Assembly: GCA_951635545.1 (NCBI GenBank)
Contig: OX620685.1
Span: 992,001 to 1,056,000 of the forward strand
Direction of reading: 5' to 3'
Length of the DNA stretch: 64,000 nt
DNA from: CAG-873 sp910578365
GTDB taxonomy: Bacteria; Bacteroidota; Bacteroidia; Bacteroidales; Muribaculaceae
Shown: positions 52,984 through 61,067 of the stretch, piece by piece
Layout: each line of letters starts with the position of its first letter
Position numbering within the stretch: the first letter of the stretch is position 1
Notes under the pieces: model-generated
What the model was told of the DNA's origin: nothing
The model's database searches: none
What the model saw: only the letters and a program-made list of their open reading frames with translations
Program-made: the position numbers and the translations under genes

Positions 52984-53401
52984 AGAATTTCTTACTGACA
53001 ACCAGTATATAATACCGCAATAGCGAGCTTGCAGCCTTTGGTCTGCTTTTCATAGTCTGCGGATTATTTTTCTTACCACTGAAACAGGAAACTGCGGCAA
53101 TTTGTGTCCGCTTATTGAAGGTTGTCGGTTAAGATTTTTTTCTGTATGGGTTTTCTTAGCCATAGGGCGAAAGCCGTAACGCTCTGCTGAACGATATACT
53201 TGTCCATACAGAAAAAGGGACTGAGAAATCTCAGCCCCATATCCGTTACGGCGTAACGCGAAGAGTCTATTGCTGACAGGTTGCTCCCCAGCAGAGCCTG
53301 TTTCCTCTTCAACCCTCTGACTGCAAAATTAATAGAAGTTGTGGAGAGTCGTGTTAAATAAGTGTTAAAATCTGCAAATCATTTGTACAGCAACATAGAA
53401 G
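52984..53401 (+). ncRNA. Candidate guide (seek/bridge) RNA region of the IS1111-type element
   Basis: The 418-bp right end is rich in stems: CTGTATGG...CCATACAG (about 53140-53213), GGGACTGAG/CTCAGCCCC (about 53218-53237) and CGTTACGGCGTAACG (53243-53257). IS1111-type elements encode their guide RNA in this place. A minus-strand TAATTTTG (53324-53331) could instead drive an antisense RNA ending at the GGGGCTGAG hairpin plus T run. The exact RNA limits cannot be read. Confidence 0.5.
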
Positions 53402-53482
53402 CTCGCTATGCTCCTTCAATTCAGAGCAAAATTCGCCACGTGATTTTCGGCCGGGAATTAACATTTATCATTAAACACCCTC
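53402..53482. repeat. MITE copy 2, right part (81 bp)
   Basis: This part matches the last 81 bases of the intact MITE and ends with the complement of the terminal repeat (TTAAACACCCTC), followed by TTA (53483-53485). It encodes the last seven residues and the stop of the modified UreG. Confidence 0.9.
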
Positions 53483-54099
53483 TTAATTTTATCGAAAAGA
53501 GCCATCTTGCAAATGAGGTCCACCAGCTCGTCGACGTTCTCGCCTGTAAGCGAGTTGGTGAATATAAATGGCTTGCCGGGGCGCATCAGCCTGCTGTCGT
53601 GGTCCATCACCTCCAGCGAGGCATGCACATAAGGGGCAAGGTCGATTTTGTTTATTACCAGTATATCGCTCTGCGATATGCCGGGGCCGTCCTTGCGGGG
53701 TATCTTGTCGCCGGCGGCCACGTCGATTACATATATGAAGAAGTCCACCAGGGCCGGCGAGAATGTGAGTGTGAGGTTGTCGCCGCCCGATTCAATCAGC
53801 ACCACGTCGGCGTCGGGGAACTTTGCCTCCATTTCCTCTACGGCGGCGATATTCATCAAAGGGTCTTCACGCACGGCGGTATGCGGGCACGCACCGGTTT
53901 CGACGCCTATGATGCGGTCTTCCATCAGCACGCCCTTGAGTGTCTTGCGCACATGCTTGGCATCTTCGGTGGTTACAATATCGTTGGTTATAATAAGCAC
54001 GCTTAAGCCGCGTTGCATCAGCTTGGGGGTGATTGCTTCAATCAGTGCGGTCTTGCCGGAGCCTACCGGGCCGCCTATTCCTATTCTGCAGGTTGACAT
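53458..54099 (-). CDS. ureG: Urease accessory GTPase UreG
   Basis: The 213-aa SIMIBI GTPase has the P-loop IGGPVGSGKTALIEAI, NDIVTTEDAKHV, the metal-binding Cys-Pro-His in GVETGACPHTAVRED, IESGGDNLTLTF and VINKIDLAPYV. It carries nickel to urease with GTP hydrolysis. The last residues RVFNDKC are encoded by the MITE terminal repeat; the ancestral end was DKIKS. The core is untouched, so activity is expected. Confidence 0.95.
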   Translation of the reverse strand: MSTCRIGIGGPVGSGKTALIEAITPKLMQRGLSVLIITNDIVTTEDAKHVRKTLKGVLMEDRIIGVETGACPHTAVREDPLMNIAAVEEMEAKFPDADVVLIESGGDNLTLTFSPALVDFFIYVIDVAAGDKIPRKDGPGISQSDILVINKIDLAPYVHASLEVMDHDSRLMRPGKPFIFTNSLTGENVDELVDLICKMALFDKIKRVFNDKC

Positions 54100-54126
54100 T
54101 TTATATCAATGTTAAATGTTAAATTA

Positions 54127-54810
54127 TCAGTTCATGAACATGCGCATGTTGCCTTTTTCGTGCAGGCTTGCCATGATGTCCATTTCGGGCACAAAGGAGT
54201 TCATGTCTTCAAAGGTCATGGTGCGTGCGCGCTCGTACAGGGCGGGGACTTCGGCCGACAGGCGAAAAAGGCTTTCCTGTGTATCGTAGTGCGACACCCG
54301 CACGCAGCGCAGTGCCGCCGACAGCACCATGTTGATTACGCCGTACTGGTGCGAGGCATAAAGCTGCTCCTCGTCCAGGCCGGCAAGGGCGAACACTATG
54401 CCCTGCGCCACCGGATAGCTGCCCGGAGTAGTTCCGGCTTCGATATCCTTGAGCCAACGGGCTATCAGTTCGTTGTCAGGGAAAAGACGTATGCCCAGTT
54501 CGGCCAGCTTCTTGCCCATACGCTGCAGCATCATGCGTGCTTCGTCGTTCATCTTAAAGAGCATTATCTGCCGGTCGGTCTTCACTATGGCCTCGTAATC
54601 GCCCTTCAGAGCGGCCCTGTGGGTAAGCAGCCCGGCAACCCCGTCGGAAAAGGCCGCTTGCATGGCCACACTCCGGGTATACTCCTCGAGCGTACGGGCA
54701 TCGTGTACCACACGCTCGTAGGCCGCTGTTTCCAGCCCGTTCGAGAAGGAGAAGGTACCCACCGGGAAGGTCGAGTCGGTAAATTGCAGCAGGTGCATTA
54801 TCGTGTTCAT
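54127..54810 (-). CDS. ureF: Urease accessory protein UreF
   Basis: The 227-aa all-helical protein has the UreF pattern LLQFTDSTFPVGTFSFSNGLE at the start, then GSYPVAQGIVFALAGLDEEQLYASHQYGVINMVLSAALR-type spacing. It forms the activation complex with UreD and UreG. It starts 1 base after ureE ends and precedes ureG by 27 bases. Confidence 0.94.
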   Translation of the reverse strand: MNTIMHLLQFTDSTFPVGTFSFSNGLETAAYERVVHDARTLEEYTRSVAMQAAFSDGVAGLLTHRAALKGDYEAIVKTDRQIMLFKMNDEARMMLQRMGKKLAELGIRLFPDNELIARWLKDIEAGTTPGSYPVAQGIVFALAGLDEEQLYASHQYGVINMVLSAALRCVRVSHYDTQESLFRLSAEVPALYERARTMTFEDMNSFVPEMDIMASLHEKGNMRMFMN

Positions 54811-54811
54811 A

Positions 54812-55408
54812 TCAGTGTACTATTTTAGCGTCGGCGTGAACGTGGTCGTGGTGGTCGGTGTGAATGTGGCTGTTGCCGTGAGAGGCACCGCCGAACAGTA
54901 TCCTGATTTCGTGAGGCGCCATGTAGGGTATCACTTCCCGGCCTTCCTCGAACTCGTAGCTTATGTCGTCGATGTTGTGGGTTTCCATTACGCTGAGCAT
55001 GACTTTGCGGTCGACAGTCAGCGGCACATACACTGTGGTGCCCTTGACCACGGCAGGCCAGTGCTGATTGCCTATGGCATGGCCCAGCTCCACAGCTATG
55101 CGTATGATTTCCTCGGGCTTCTTGTCGCTGAGTTTGCTCATATCGATTTTCAGCACCGGATTCAGATTCAGCCTCAGCACCACGGCCTTGCGCGTGTCGG
55201 GGTCGAACTTCAGAATATCACCGTCGGCAATCTGGCTCTGGCGTTTGAGCGCCACCGGATACTCGGCGCCACTGTCGCTCTTGGCCAGGAAGCGGCTTTT
55301 CTGGGCTGTCCACTGGTCAAGGAATATTGATTCAATTTCAGCGTCGTGCAGTTTCTGATGCCACTCCGGCTGGTGCATATTGCCAATGATTTCAGTAAAT
55401 ATTTCCAT
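54812..55408 (-). CDS. ureE: Urease accessory nickel chaperone UreE
   Basis: The 198-aa protein has the UreE core LNPVLKIDMSKLSDKKPEEIIRIAVELGHAIGNQHWPAV-type region with the conserved GHAIGNQHW, and a His-rich tail (SHGNSHIHTDHHDHVH) that binds nickel. It is somewhat long for the family because of its N-terminal half. It is the first of the accessory genes, separated from ureC by 220 bases with a hairpin. Confidence 0.94.
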   Translation of the reverse strand: MEIFTEIIGNMHQPEWHQKLHDAEIESIFLDQWTAQKSRFLAKSDSGAEYPVALKRQSQIADGDILKFDPDTRKAVVLRLNLNPVLKIDMSKLSDKKPEEIIRIAVELGHAIGNQHWPAVVKGTTVYVPLTVDRKVMLSVMETHNIDDISYEFEEGREVIPYMAPHEIRILFGGASHGNSHIHTDHHDHVHADAKIVH

Positions 55409-55562
55409 GAGATTTTAATTGATTGTTAGTTATATACAGCAAAGTGATGAATTGCCCGTAACTTTCCGGGCGGTTTAATTTAAAACACGCAGCGCGGCTA
55501 TTTGGTTCATGGGCGCGCGCTTTGTGCCCCACTGCCTGAATTAGGCCCCCCCTACCGAAAAA

Positions 55563-55602
55563 GCAGGCGGAAATCAGTCTGAGAAGTCCGATTTCCGCCT
55601 GC
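55563..55602 (-). terminator. Hairpin terminator or attenuator between ureC and ureE
   Basis: A 13-bp stem GCAGGCGGAAATC (55563-55575) with GATTTCCGCCTGC (55590-55602) is followed on the minus strand by five T. It should end part of the ureABC transcript. The remaining gap to ureE (55409-55562) has only a poor -7 candidate, TCACTTTG (55441-55448). Confidence 0.7.
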
Positions 55603-55628
55603 ATTAATTTTTCAGGGTCAACTGTCGC

Positions 55629-57347
55629 TTACGAGAACCAGTAGAGCTGTCCCAGGGCCACGCTCTTTGCCGGGTCGACATAAGCGAGGACACCGTCGAC
55701 GTACACATTGAATGTTTCGGGGTCGACCTCAATCTTTGGGGTAGCATTATTCAGTACCATGTCGGCCTTGCCTATGTGGCGGCAGCCGTGTACAGGATAT
55801 ATAATACTGTCCAGACCGAGTTTTTCCTTGATTCCGTCGTCGTATGCGGCACGGCTTACAAAGCGTGCCGTAGTGGCAGTAAGGGCTTTGCCCATGGCGC
55901 CGAACATGGGGCGCATGTACACCGGCTGAGGTGTAGGCAGCGAGGCGTTCGGGTCGCCCATCTGGGCCCAGTTAATCAGACCGCCCTTGATAACCATCTT
56001 GGGCTTGGTACCGAAGAATGCGGGCTCCCAGAGCACCAGGTCGGCCATCTTGCCCACAGCTATAGAGCCGAGCAGGTCGCTGATGCCGTAGGTAATGGCC
56101 GGGTTAAGGGTAATCTGGGCCAGGTAACGGAGCACACGGAAGTTGTCGTTGCCCTCCGAATCCTCGGGCAGCTTGCCGCGGGCATCCTTCATGTACGATG
56201 CCATCTGGAAGGTACGCATAAACGATTCGCCTACGCGGCCCATGGCCTGCGAGTCGCTCGATACCATCGAAATCACGCCGAGGTCGTGGAGAATATTCTC
56301 GGCCGACTGTGTTTCGGGGCGGACACGGCTTTCGGCAAATGCCACGTCGGAAGGTATGGTGGGGTTAAGGTTGTGGCAGACCATAATCATGTCGAACAGT
56401 TCGGCCTCGGAGTTCACGCCGAAAGGCAGCGTGGGGTTGGTACTCGAAGGCAATACGTTGGCCATCGAAGCCACCTTCAGAAGGTCGGGCGCGTGTCCGC
56501 CGCCGGCGCCTTCGGTATGGTAAGTATGTATAGTACGTCCGTCGATTGCGGCAATGGTATCTTCCACGTAGCCGCCCTCGTTAAGGGTATCGGTGTGGAT
56601 TGCCACCTGTACGTCGTAGCGGTCGGCGCTCGACATACACGAGCGGATAGCAGCCGGAGTCGAGCCCCAGTCCTCATGGATTTTAAAGCCCATGGCGCCG
56701 GCCTCAATCTGCTCGTCGAGAGTCTGGCGCATCGACGAGTTGCCTTTGCCCAGGAAGCCCATGTTTATAGGCAGAGCTTCGGCCGACTCCAGCATCTTGT
56801 GAATATTCCATCGGCCTGCGGTGATAGTGGTGCCGTTGGTGCCGTCGGTTGGGCCTATGCCGCCGCCTATAAGGGTAGTAATACCGTTGCTGAGGCAGTT
56901 ATAGGCCTGCTGTGGCGAAATAAAATGCACGTGACCGTCGATACCGGCCGCGGTAAGGATAAGGTGCTCGCCTGAAATGGCGTCGGTGCTGGGGCCTGTG
57001 CATAGAGTTGGTGTCACACCTTGCATCACATTTGGGTTGCCGGCTTTGCCTATGCCTGCGATTTTGCCGTCTTTCACACCCACGTCGGCCTTTACCACGC
57101 CAAGCAGCGGGTCGAGGATTGTAACGTTGGTGATTACCAGGTCGAGCGAGCCGGCATCGGAAGTTACTTCATTGGCGGTACCCATGCCGTCGCGCAGCGT
57201 CTTGCCGCCGCCGTACACCACTTCGTCGCCATACACGCGGAGGTCTTTTTCTATCTCCACGTAGAGGTTTGTGTTGGCCAGACGGATTTTATCGCCTACA
57301 GTCGGGCCGAACAGGTTATTGTTTTCTTGTCTTGATATAGTTGCCAT
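55629..57347 (-). CDS. ureC: Urease subunit alpha
   Basis: The 572-aa catalytic subunit has the nickel-site histidines in GIDGHVHFISP and HTYHTEGAGGGHAPD, the carbamylated Lys in GAMGFKIHEDWG and the flap Cys/His in MVCHNLNPTIPSDVAFAESRVR. It splits urea into ammonia and carbamate. Length and motifs are normal. It follows ureB by 5 bases. The enzyme could supply ammonia in the gut and buffer acid (inference). Confidence 0.97.
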   Translation of the reverse strand: MATISRQENNNLFGPTVGDKIRLANTNLYVEIEKDLRVYGDEVVYGGGKTLRDGMGTANEVTSDAGSLDLVITNVTILDPLLGVVKADVGVKDGKIAGIGKAGNPNVMQGVTPTLCTGPSTDAISGEHLILTAAGIDGHVHFISPQQAYNCLSNGITTLIGGGIGPTDGTNGTTITAGRWNIHKMLESAEALPINMGFLGKGNSSMRQTLDEQIEAGAMGFKIHEDWGSTPAAIRSCMSSADRYDVQVAIHTDTLNEGGYVEDTIAAIDGRTIHTYHTEGAGGGHAPDLLKVASMANVLPSSTNPTLPFGVNSEAELFDMIMVCHNLNPTIPSDVAFAESRVRPETQSAENILHDLGVISMVSSDSQAMGRVGESFMRTFQMASYMKDARGKLPEDSEGNDNFRVLRYLAQITLNPAITYGISDLLGSIAVGKMADLVLWEPAFFGTKPKMVIKGGLINWAQMGDPNASLPTPQPVYMRPMFGAMGKALTATTARFVSRAAYDDGIKEKLGLDSIIYPVHGCRHIGKADMVLNNATPKIEVDPETFNVYVDGVLAYVDPAKSVALGQLYWFS

Positions 57348-57352
57348 GGCGT

Positions 57353-57907
57353 TTATTTTTTAGCTGTGGTGTTGTTGGAGGTAAATTCGGCATCGGCTTC
57401 TTCTTCCGATACATCCTTGAAGCCATATTCCTGCATGCGGCGGAATGCTTCGGTCTTCTTGGGATAGAACGAAGGTGTGTCTTCGCCTCCGGTATAGCCG
57501 TTGACCAGGTCGTTGAAACCTATTACTCGGCGCTTGCCGTAGTACGAGCATAGCTCGACTTCCTTTTCCTCGCCGGGCTCAAAACGCACGGCTGTGGTGG
57601 CCGGTATGTTCAAGTGCATGCCGAAAGCGGCCTTGCGGTCGAATTCGAGATAGCGGTTTACCTCAAAGAAGTGGAAATGCGAGCCAATCTGTATGGGTCG
57701 GTCGCCGGTGTTACGCACTTTCAGCGTCACGGTGTTTCGGTTGGTGTTGTATTGCAGGTCGCCGTCGGCCAGAATCACACCGCCCACAGGCACTGCTGTA
57801 GCCGGCTGGAAGCCGGCTGTCTTAGGCACAGCAATATCCGGAGTACCCTGCACAAGGCCTTCAGGTGTCTGATAGCTTGTATTTTTATCGTCAGTATTCA
57901 TAATCAT
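57353..57907 (-). CDS. ureB: Urease subunit beta, extended form
   Basis: The 184-aa product has the UreB core VPVGGVILADGDLQYN, VRNTGDRPIQIGSHFHFFEVN and RKAAFGMHLNIPATTAVRFEPGEEKEVELC-type order, then RRVIGFNDLVNGYTGG. Free UreB is often about 100-125 residues; here an extra 40 residues precede the core and about 40 follow it. The extensions are polar and may be normal for this lineage. Start at the ATG at 57907; a second ATG two codons on is equally good. Confidence 0.94.
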   Translation of the reverse strand: MIMNTDDKNTSYQTPEGLVQGTPDIAVPKTAGFQPATAVPVGGVILADGDLQYNTNRNTVTLKVRNTGDRPIQIGSHFHFFEVNRYLEFDRKAAFGMHLNIPATTAVRFEPGEEKEVELCSYYGKRRVIGFNDLVNGYTGGEDTPSFYPKKTEAFRRMQEYGFKDVSEEEADAEFTSNNTTAKK

Positions 57908-58028
57908 GTGTTAGTGCGGCGCTTTGCAGAGTCGCGATTAAATAAAGTTTAGAGGAAGAGAGGAGAATGTTACATGCCATGGCAAGTGAGTCCGTGGCTT
58001 TTAAAGAGATGAAGCAGGGCCATCAGCC

Positions 58029-58331
58029 TTATTTTATCGGGTGGTGTATGGATACCAGACGCGAGCCGTCGGTAAATACGGCCTCGACCTGCAGCAGGTT
58101 AATCATGTCGGCAACGCCTTCCATCACATTGTCCTTGGTGAGTACATTTGCGGCGTCGTGCATCACCTCTTCCACTGTCTTGCCTTCGCGGGCGCCTTCG
58201 AGAGCGGCCGAGGTAATATAAGCCACCGACTCGGGATAGTTAAGCTTCAAGCCCTTGTTGAGGCGACGTTCGGCTATCATGCCCAGTGTGAGCAGTTTGA
58301 GCTTGTCGAGATCTTTAGGTGTCAGATGCAT
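58029..58331 (-). CDS. ureA: Urease subunit gamma
   Basis: The 100-aa product is the smallest subunit, with LTPKDLDKLKLLTLGMIAERRLNKGLKLNYPESVAYITSAALEGAREGKTVEEVM-type order (recognisable blocks GLKLNYPESVAYI and AREGKTVEEVM). It is the first gene of the operon. The 165 bases upstream hold the terminator of the neighbouring gene and no good TAnnTTTG promoter, so the start of ure transcription is unresolved. Confidence 0.96.
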   Translation of the reverse strand: MHLTPKDLDKLKLLTLGMIAERRLNKGLKLNYPESVAYITSAALEGAREGKTVEEVMHDAANVLTKDNVMEGVADMINLLQVEAVFTDGSRLVSIHHPIK

Positions 58332-58444
58332 AAATTTCTAATTATTTGGGTTAGCTATAGGCCGGGGCATAGGATTCCGCGGCTGTGTTACTTGGTTCTA
58401 AAACACCGTCGCCAGAGTTTTTGTTTATTGATTTAATATAAAAA

Positions 58445-58468
58445 AACGTCCGGACATGTCCGGACGTT
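58445..58468 (-). terminator. Terminator after the SIMPL gene
   Basis: Perfect palindrome AACGTCCGGACA/TGTCCGGACGTT followed on the minus strand by a run of seven T. Confidence 0.88.
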
Positions 58469-58496
58469 CCAAATATCTTTACGGTCTGTTCTGCCG

Positions 58497-59204
58497 TTAA
58501 TCCTCAAGATAATATTCCAGTGTCGTAACCACGCGTATGTTTTTGATGTAGGGTGTAAACTGGTCGCGGTCGTTTATGGAGAACTGGCCCTGCGACGCTG
58601 TCTTGATTTTGCCAAGCTTGCTGTGCGAGTCCTGGGCAAACTTGTCGGCGGCCTCGCGTGCCTTGGCTGTGGCATCGGCTATCATTTCGGGCTTTACGCT
58701 GTTGAGTTCGGTGTATTCGTAGGTGGTGGGGTACTGATAGTTGCCTGCTATTACGGCAATGCCATCGCGCAGCAGGTCGGCCTGCTTGTCGATAAGCTTG
58801 CGTACCAGGTCGACCTTCGACGATGTCACCACAATTACGTTGGTGACACTGTAGCGCGAGCTTATGTTGTTGTCGTCGCTATAACGGTCGGCGATGCGGT
58901 CGGTGACGTCGGGCGAGTTCACCGAGATTTCGTCGGCTGAAATGCCGTTCGATTTCAGAAACTGCAGTATTTTGTCGTTTGTGGCCTGTATTCGGTCGTA
59001 GATTGTGGGCAAGTCGTTGCCCATTTCCTTGGTTACCAACGGCCATGTGACTTTGTTGGCCTGTACTTCTTTTTCACAAAGACCGCGCACGGTAACTACT
59101 CGGTCGCGTTCGCCATAGCCCTTAATGGCCGATTTAAGGCAAAGGCTTGAAAGCACCAGGCCCAGGCCTATCAGAAATGCGGAGATAATTGACGAATACT
59201 TCAT
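58497..59204 (-). CDS. SIMPL-domain (DUF541) protein
   Basis: The 235-aa protein has one N-terminal membrane helix or signal (about 7-27) and a SIMPL/DUF541 periplasmic domain: VVTVRGLCEKEVQANKVTW, LKSNGISADEISVNSPDVTDR and ATAKAREAADKFAQDS. Relatives are linked to oxidative or envelope stress; the precise role is open. A lipoprotein gene lies 27 bases upstream, probably in the same transcript. Confidence 0.9.
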   Translation of the reverse strand: MKYSSIISAFLIGLGLVLSSLCLKSAIKGYGERDRVVTVRGLCEKEVQANKVTWPLVTKEMGNDLPTIYDRIQATNDKILQFLKSNGISADEISVNSPDVTDRIADRYSDDNNISSRYSVTNVIVVTSSKVDLVRKLIDKQADLLRDGIAVIAGNYQYPTTYEYTELNSVKPEMIADATAKAREAADKFAQDSHSKLGKIKTASQGQFSINDRDQFTPYIKNIRVVTTLEYYLED

Positions 59205-59231
59205 CTGCTATATTATTTAATGTTAAATGGT

Positions 59232-59657
59232 TTATATCGATGCCATATTGCGGCTTATGCGCTCGGTATAGGGCAGCAGCTCCATGTAATTGTTGAGATT
59301 GAAGTCGCTGAGCATACCGGCTGCACGGGCCTGATACAGGGCGCTGCCAAAATCGAACATCACTTGCCAGCGTTCGTTGAATTCCTCGTCGTCGCGCAGA
59401 CGGTGGCCTACGTCGAGGCGCTGCATATTGTCTTCAATAAGCATTACCGAGTCGGTCCGCTGCACCAGATATTCCAGCACAAGGTCGTACTGCTCTATCA
59501 TGCGGGCATATTCATCCTGTGTCAGCTGCTCGCCGCCGGACAGCTTGTCGCAAAGGCGCTGACATGTGGCGGAATCGTAACTGCGCGTACAGCCGGCGAG
59601 CGAAAACACAGCCGTTGCCAGCAAAGTAAATAATGTTATACGTGGCAATATTTTCAT
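59232..59657 (-). CDS. Small lipoprotein, unknown
   Basis: The 141-aa product has a lipobox (SLAGC) and is helical and charged after that, with DEYARMIEQYDLVLEYL and LRDDEEFNERWQVMFDFG. I do not recognise a family. It precedes the SIMPL gene and could act with it in the periplasm. Confidence 0.75.
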   Translation of the reverse strand: MKILPRITLFTLLATAVFSLAGCTRSYDSATCQRLCDKLSGGEQLTQDEYARMIEQYDLVLEYLVQRTDSVMLIEDNMQRLDVGHRLRDDEEFNERWQVMFDFGSALYQARAAGMLSDFNLNNYMELLPYTERISRNMASI

Positions 59658-59717
59658 CTTGATTTTCTGGAACTACAGAGTTTGCTCTTTTTTTAACAAG
59701 CAAATACCCCGCTTCGT

Positions 59718-60257
59718 TCACTCGCCCACTCGGAAAAGCGAAAAATTTACCGAGCCGTACACTCGGTGCTCGAAAAAGCCGGGCAGCTGCGAGAAGTCGT
59801 GGTTGCGCGAGTGCTCCACCACCACCAGTGTGCCGGGCTTCAACAACTTGCTGCCGAGTATCTTGCCGGGAACGGCGGCAAAGTCGGGCATGTCGTAGGG
59901 CGGGTCGGCGAATATGAAGTCGAAGGGTGCGGCGCCGCTGTCGAGAAAGCGGAACACGTCGCCTTTAATCAGACGCAGATTGGATACATTGAGCTGCTGG
60001 GCTACCTTACGGATAAAGTTATACTGCGTGGCGGCCTTCTCCACTGCTGTGACCTCGGCACACCCGCGCGACAGCAGCTCGAAGGTTATCGCTCCGGTGC
60101 CGGCAAAAAGGTCGAGGGCAGTCTTTCCTTCAAAGTCTATAAGGTTTTCGAGCACGTTGAATATATTCTCGCGTGCGAAATCTGTGGTCGGACGGGCACT
60201 TATATTCGTAGGAACGTCAAAACGGCGTCGTCCGTATTTTCCTCTTATTATACGCAT
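59718..60257 (-). CDS. rsmD: 16S rRNA (guanine966-N2)-methyltransferase RsmD
   Basis: The 179-aa enzyme has the RsmD start MRIIRGKYGRRRFDVP, the substrate loop RPTTDFARENIFNVL, the SAM loop ALDLFAGTGAITFELLSRG and the catalytic FIFADPPYDMPDF (N/D-PPY type). It modifies the small-subunit rRNA. It follows the DUF3822 gene by 2 bases, a usual Bacteroidota pair. Confidence 0.95.
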   Translation of the reverse strand: MRIIRGKYGRRRFDVPTNISARPTTDFARENIFNVLENLIDFEGKTALDLFAGTGAITFELLSRGCAEVTAVEKAATQYNFIRKVAQQLNVSNLRLIKGDVFRFLDSGAAPFDFIFADPPYDMPDFAAVPGKILGSKLLKPGTLVVVEHSRNHDFSQLPGFFEHRVYGSVNFSLFRVGE

Positions 60258-60259
60258 GG

Positions 60260-61063
60260 TCAGTTATGGGAGTTTGGGCGTGCCGCGAGCGCCAGTTCAA
60301 GCGGAGCCTGCCTGCATAGGTCGGCGGGTATTATCAGCGGCATCACATAGTTTACATATCGGCGAAGAAGCGGCTGCAGGCTGTCGCGCAGTGAAGCAGG
60401 CGCCACAAGCATCATCTCGCCCTCGCTGCGGTCGAAGCCGGAGGCCTCACAGGCCGCCAGGGCGTAGTAGAGAGCGTCGTCGGGACAGGTTATACGGTAT
60501 GAGGCCGCGAATTGCAGCGCACCGCCTGAGTATATCAGCACATCGGCCGCGGCTCCACGGCACTGCAGATATGCGCGCCGGCGATTGCTGCGGCGGCTCA
60601 GGCGCCCGAAGAACGAACACAAGCGCGACAGATGATTGCCTATATAAGGATTGTTAAAACTGCGGCGCATAAATTTCAGCAGTTCGGCCGGATAGTCGGC
60701 CGCTACCTCAACTCCCAGCGACGCTATGCCTTCGCTCAGGCCTTCCATACCGTCGGCAGCCGGAAGCCAACTGCCAAAGCCCTGGGGCTGCACAAGGGTA
60801 TTGCGCCCGCGCAGAAGTACTGTCACCGAACGAAAATCACACAGCAGCATCGGATTTGCATACACAGCTTCTTCCACCGCACGCAGATACTGACTGCTGT
60901 CGGCACCCAGTGCTATCTCTGCGTAGATACACTCACTCTCTGCTTCGGCCCCGGGCACAAGCACAGTTATCGAACTCTCGGAAATCTCGAGAGCCAGACA
61001 GCGGTCGGAGGCATCGGTACACGCGTCGGGGGTCAGCGGCAATGCTATGGGCAGTGTGTTCAT
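60260..61063 (-). CDS. DUF3822 protein
   Basis: The 267-aa protein shows the DUF3822 layout: a first half with YLRAVEEAVYANPMLLCDFRSVTVLL and a second half with GGALQFAASYRITCPDDALYYALAACEASGFDR. Both halves resemble actin/ASKHA-like subdomains. The role is unknown. The -7 element of its promoter (61068-61075) lies only four bases before the ATG, so the mRNA would be almost leaderless. Confidence 0.85.
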   Translation of the reverse strand: MNTLPIALPLTPDACTDASDRCLALEISESSITVLVPGAEAESECIYAEIALGADSSQYLRAVEEAVYANPMLLCDFRSVTVLLRGRNTLVQPQGFGSWLPAADGMEGLSEGIASLGVEVAADYPAELLKFMRRSFNNPYIGNHLSRLCSFFGRLSRRSNRRRAYLQCRGAAADVLIYSGGALQFAASYRITCPDDALYYALAACEASGFDRSEGEMMLVAPASLRDSLQPLLRRYVNYVMPLIIPADLCRQAPLELALAARPNSHN

Positions 61064-61067
61064 ATTG

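Larger units (their letters stand above)
51776..53401 (+). mobile_element. IS110-family, IS1111-type element inside the MITE (1626 bp)
   Basis: The limits follow from the intact MITE copy: the element splits CATAG^CTCGCTATG with no target duplication. Seven-base subterminal repeats CTATGTT (51779-51785) and AACATAG (53392-53398) lie three bases from each end, a trait of the IS1111 branch. The non-coding left end is 125 bp and the right end 418 bp. The insertion sits in the loop of a small CATAG/CTATG hairpin. Confidence 0.85.

Noticed and set aside
55776..56975. 399-codon frame opposite ureC
   Set aside because: Antisense shadow; ureC is complete with all active-site residues.
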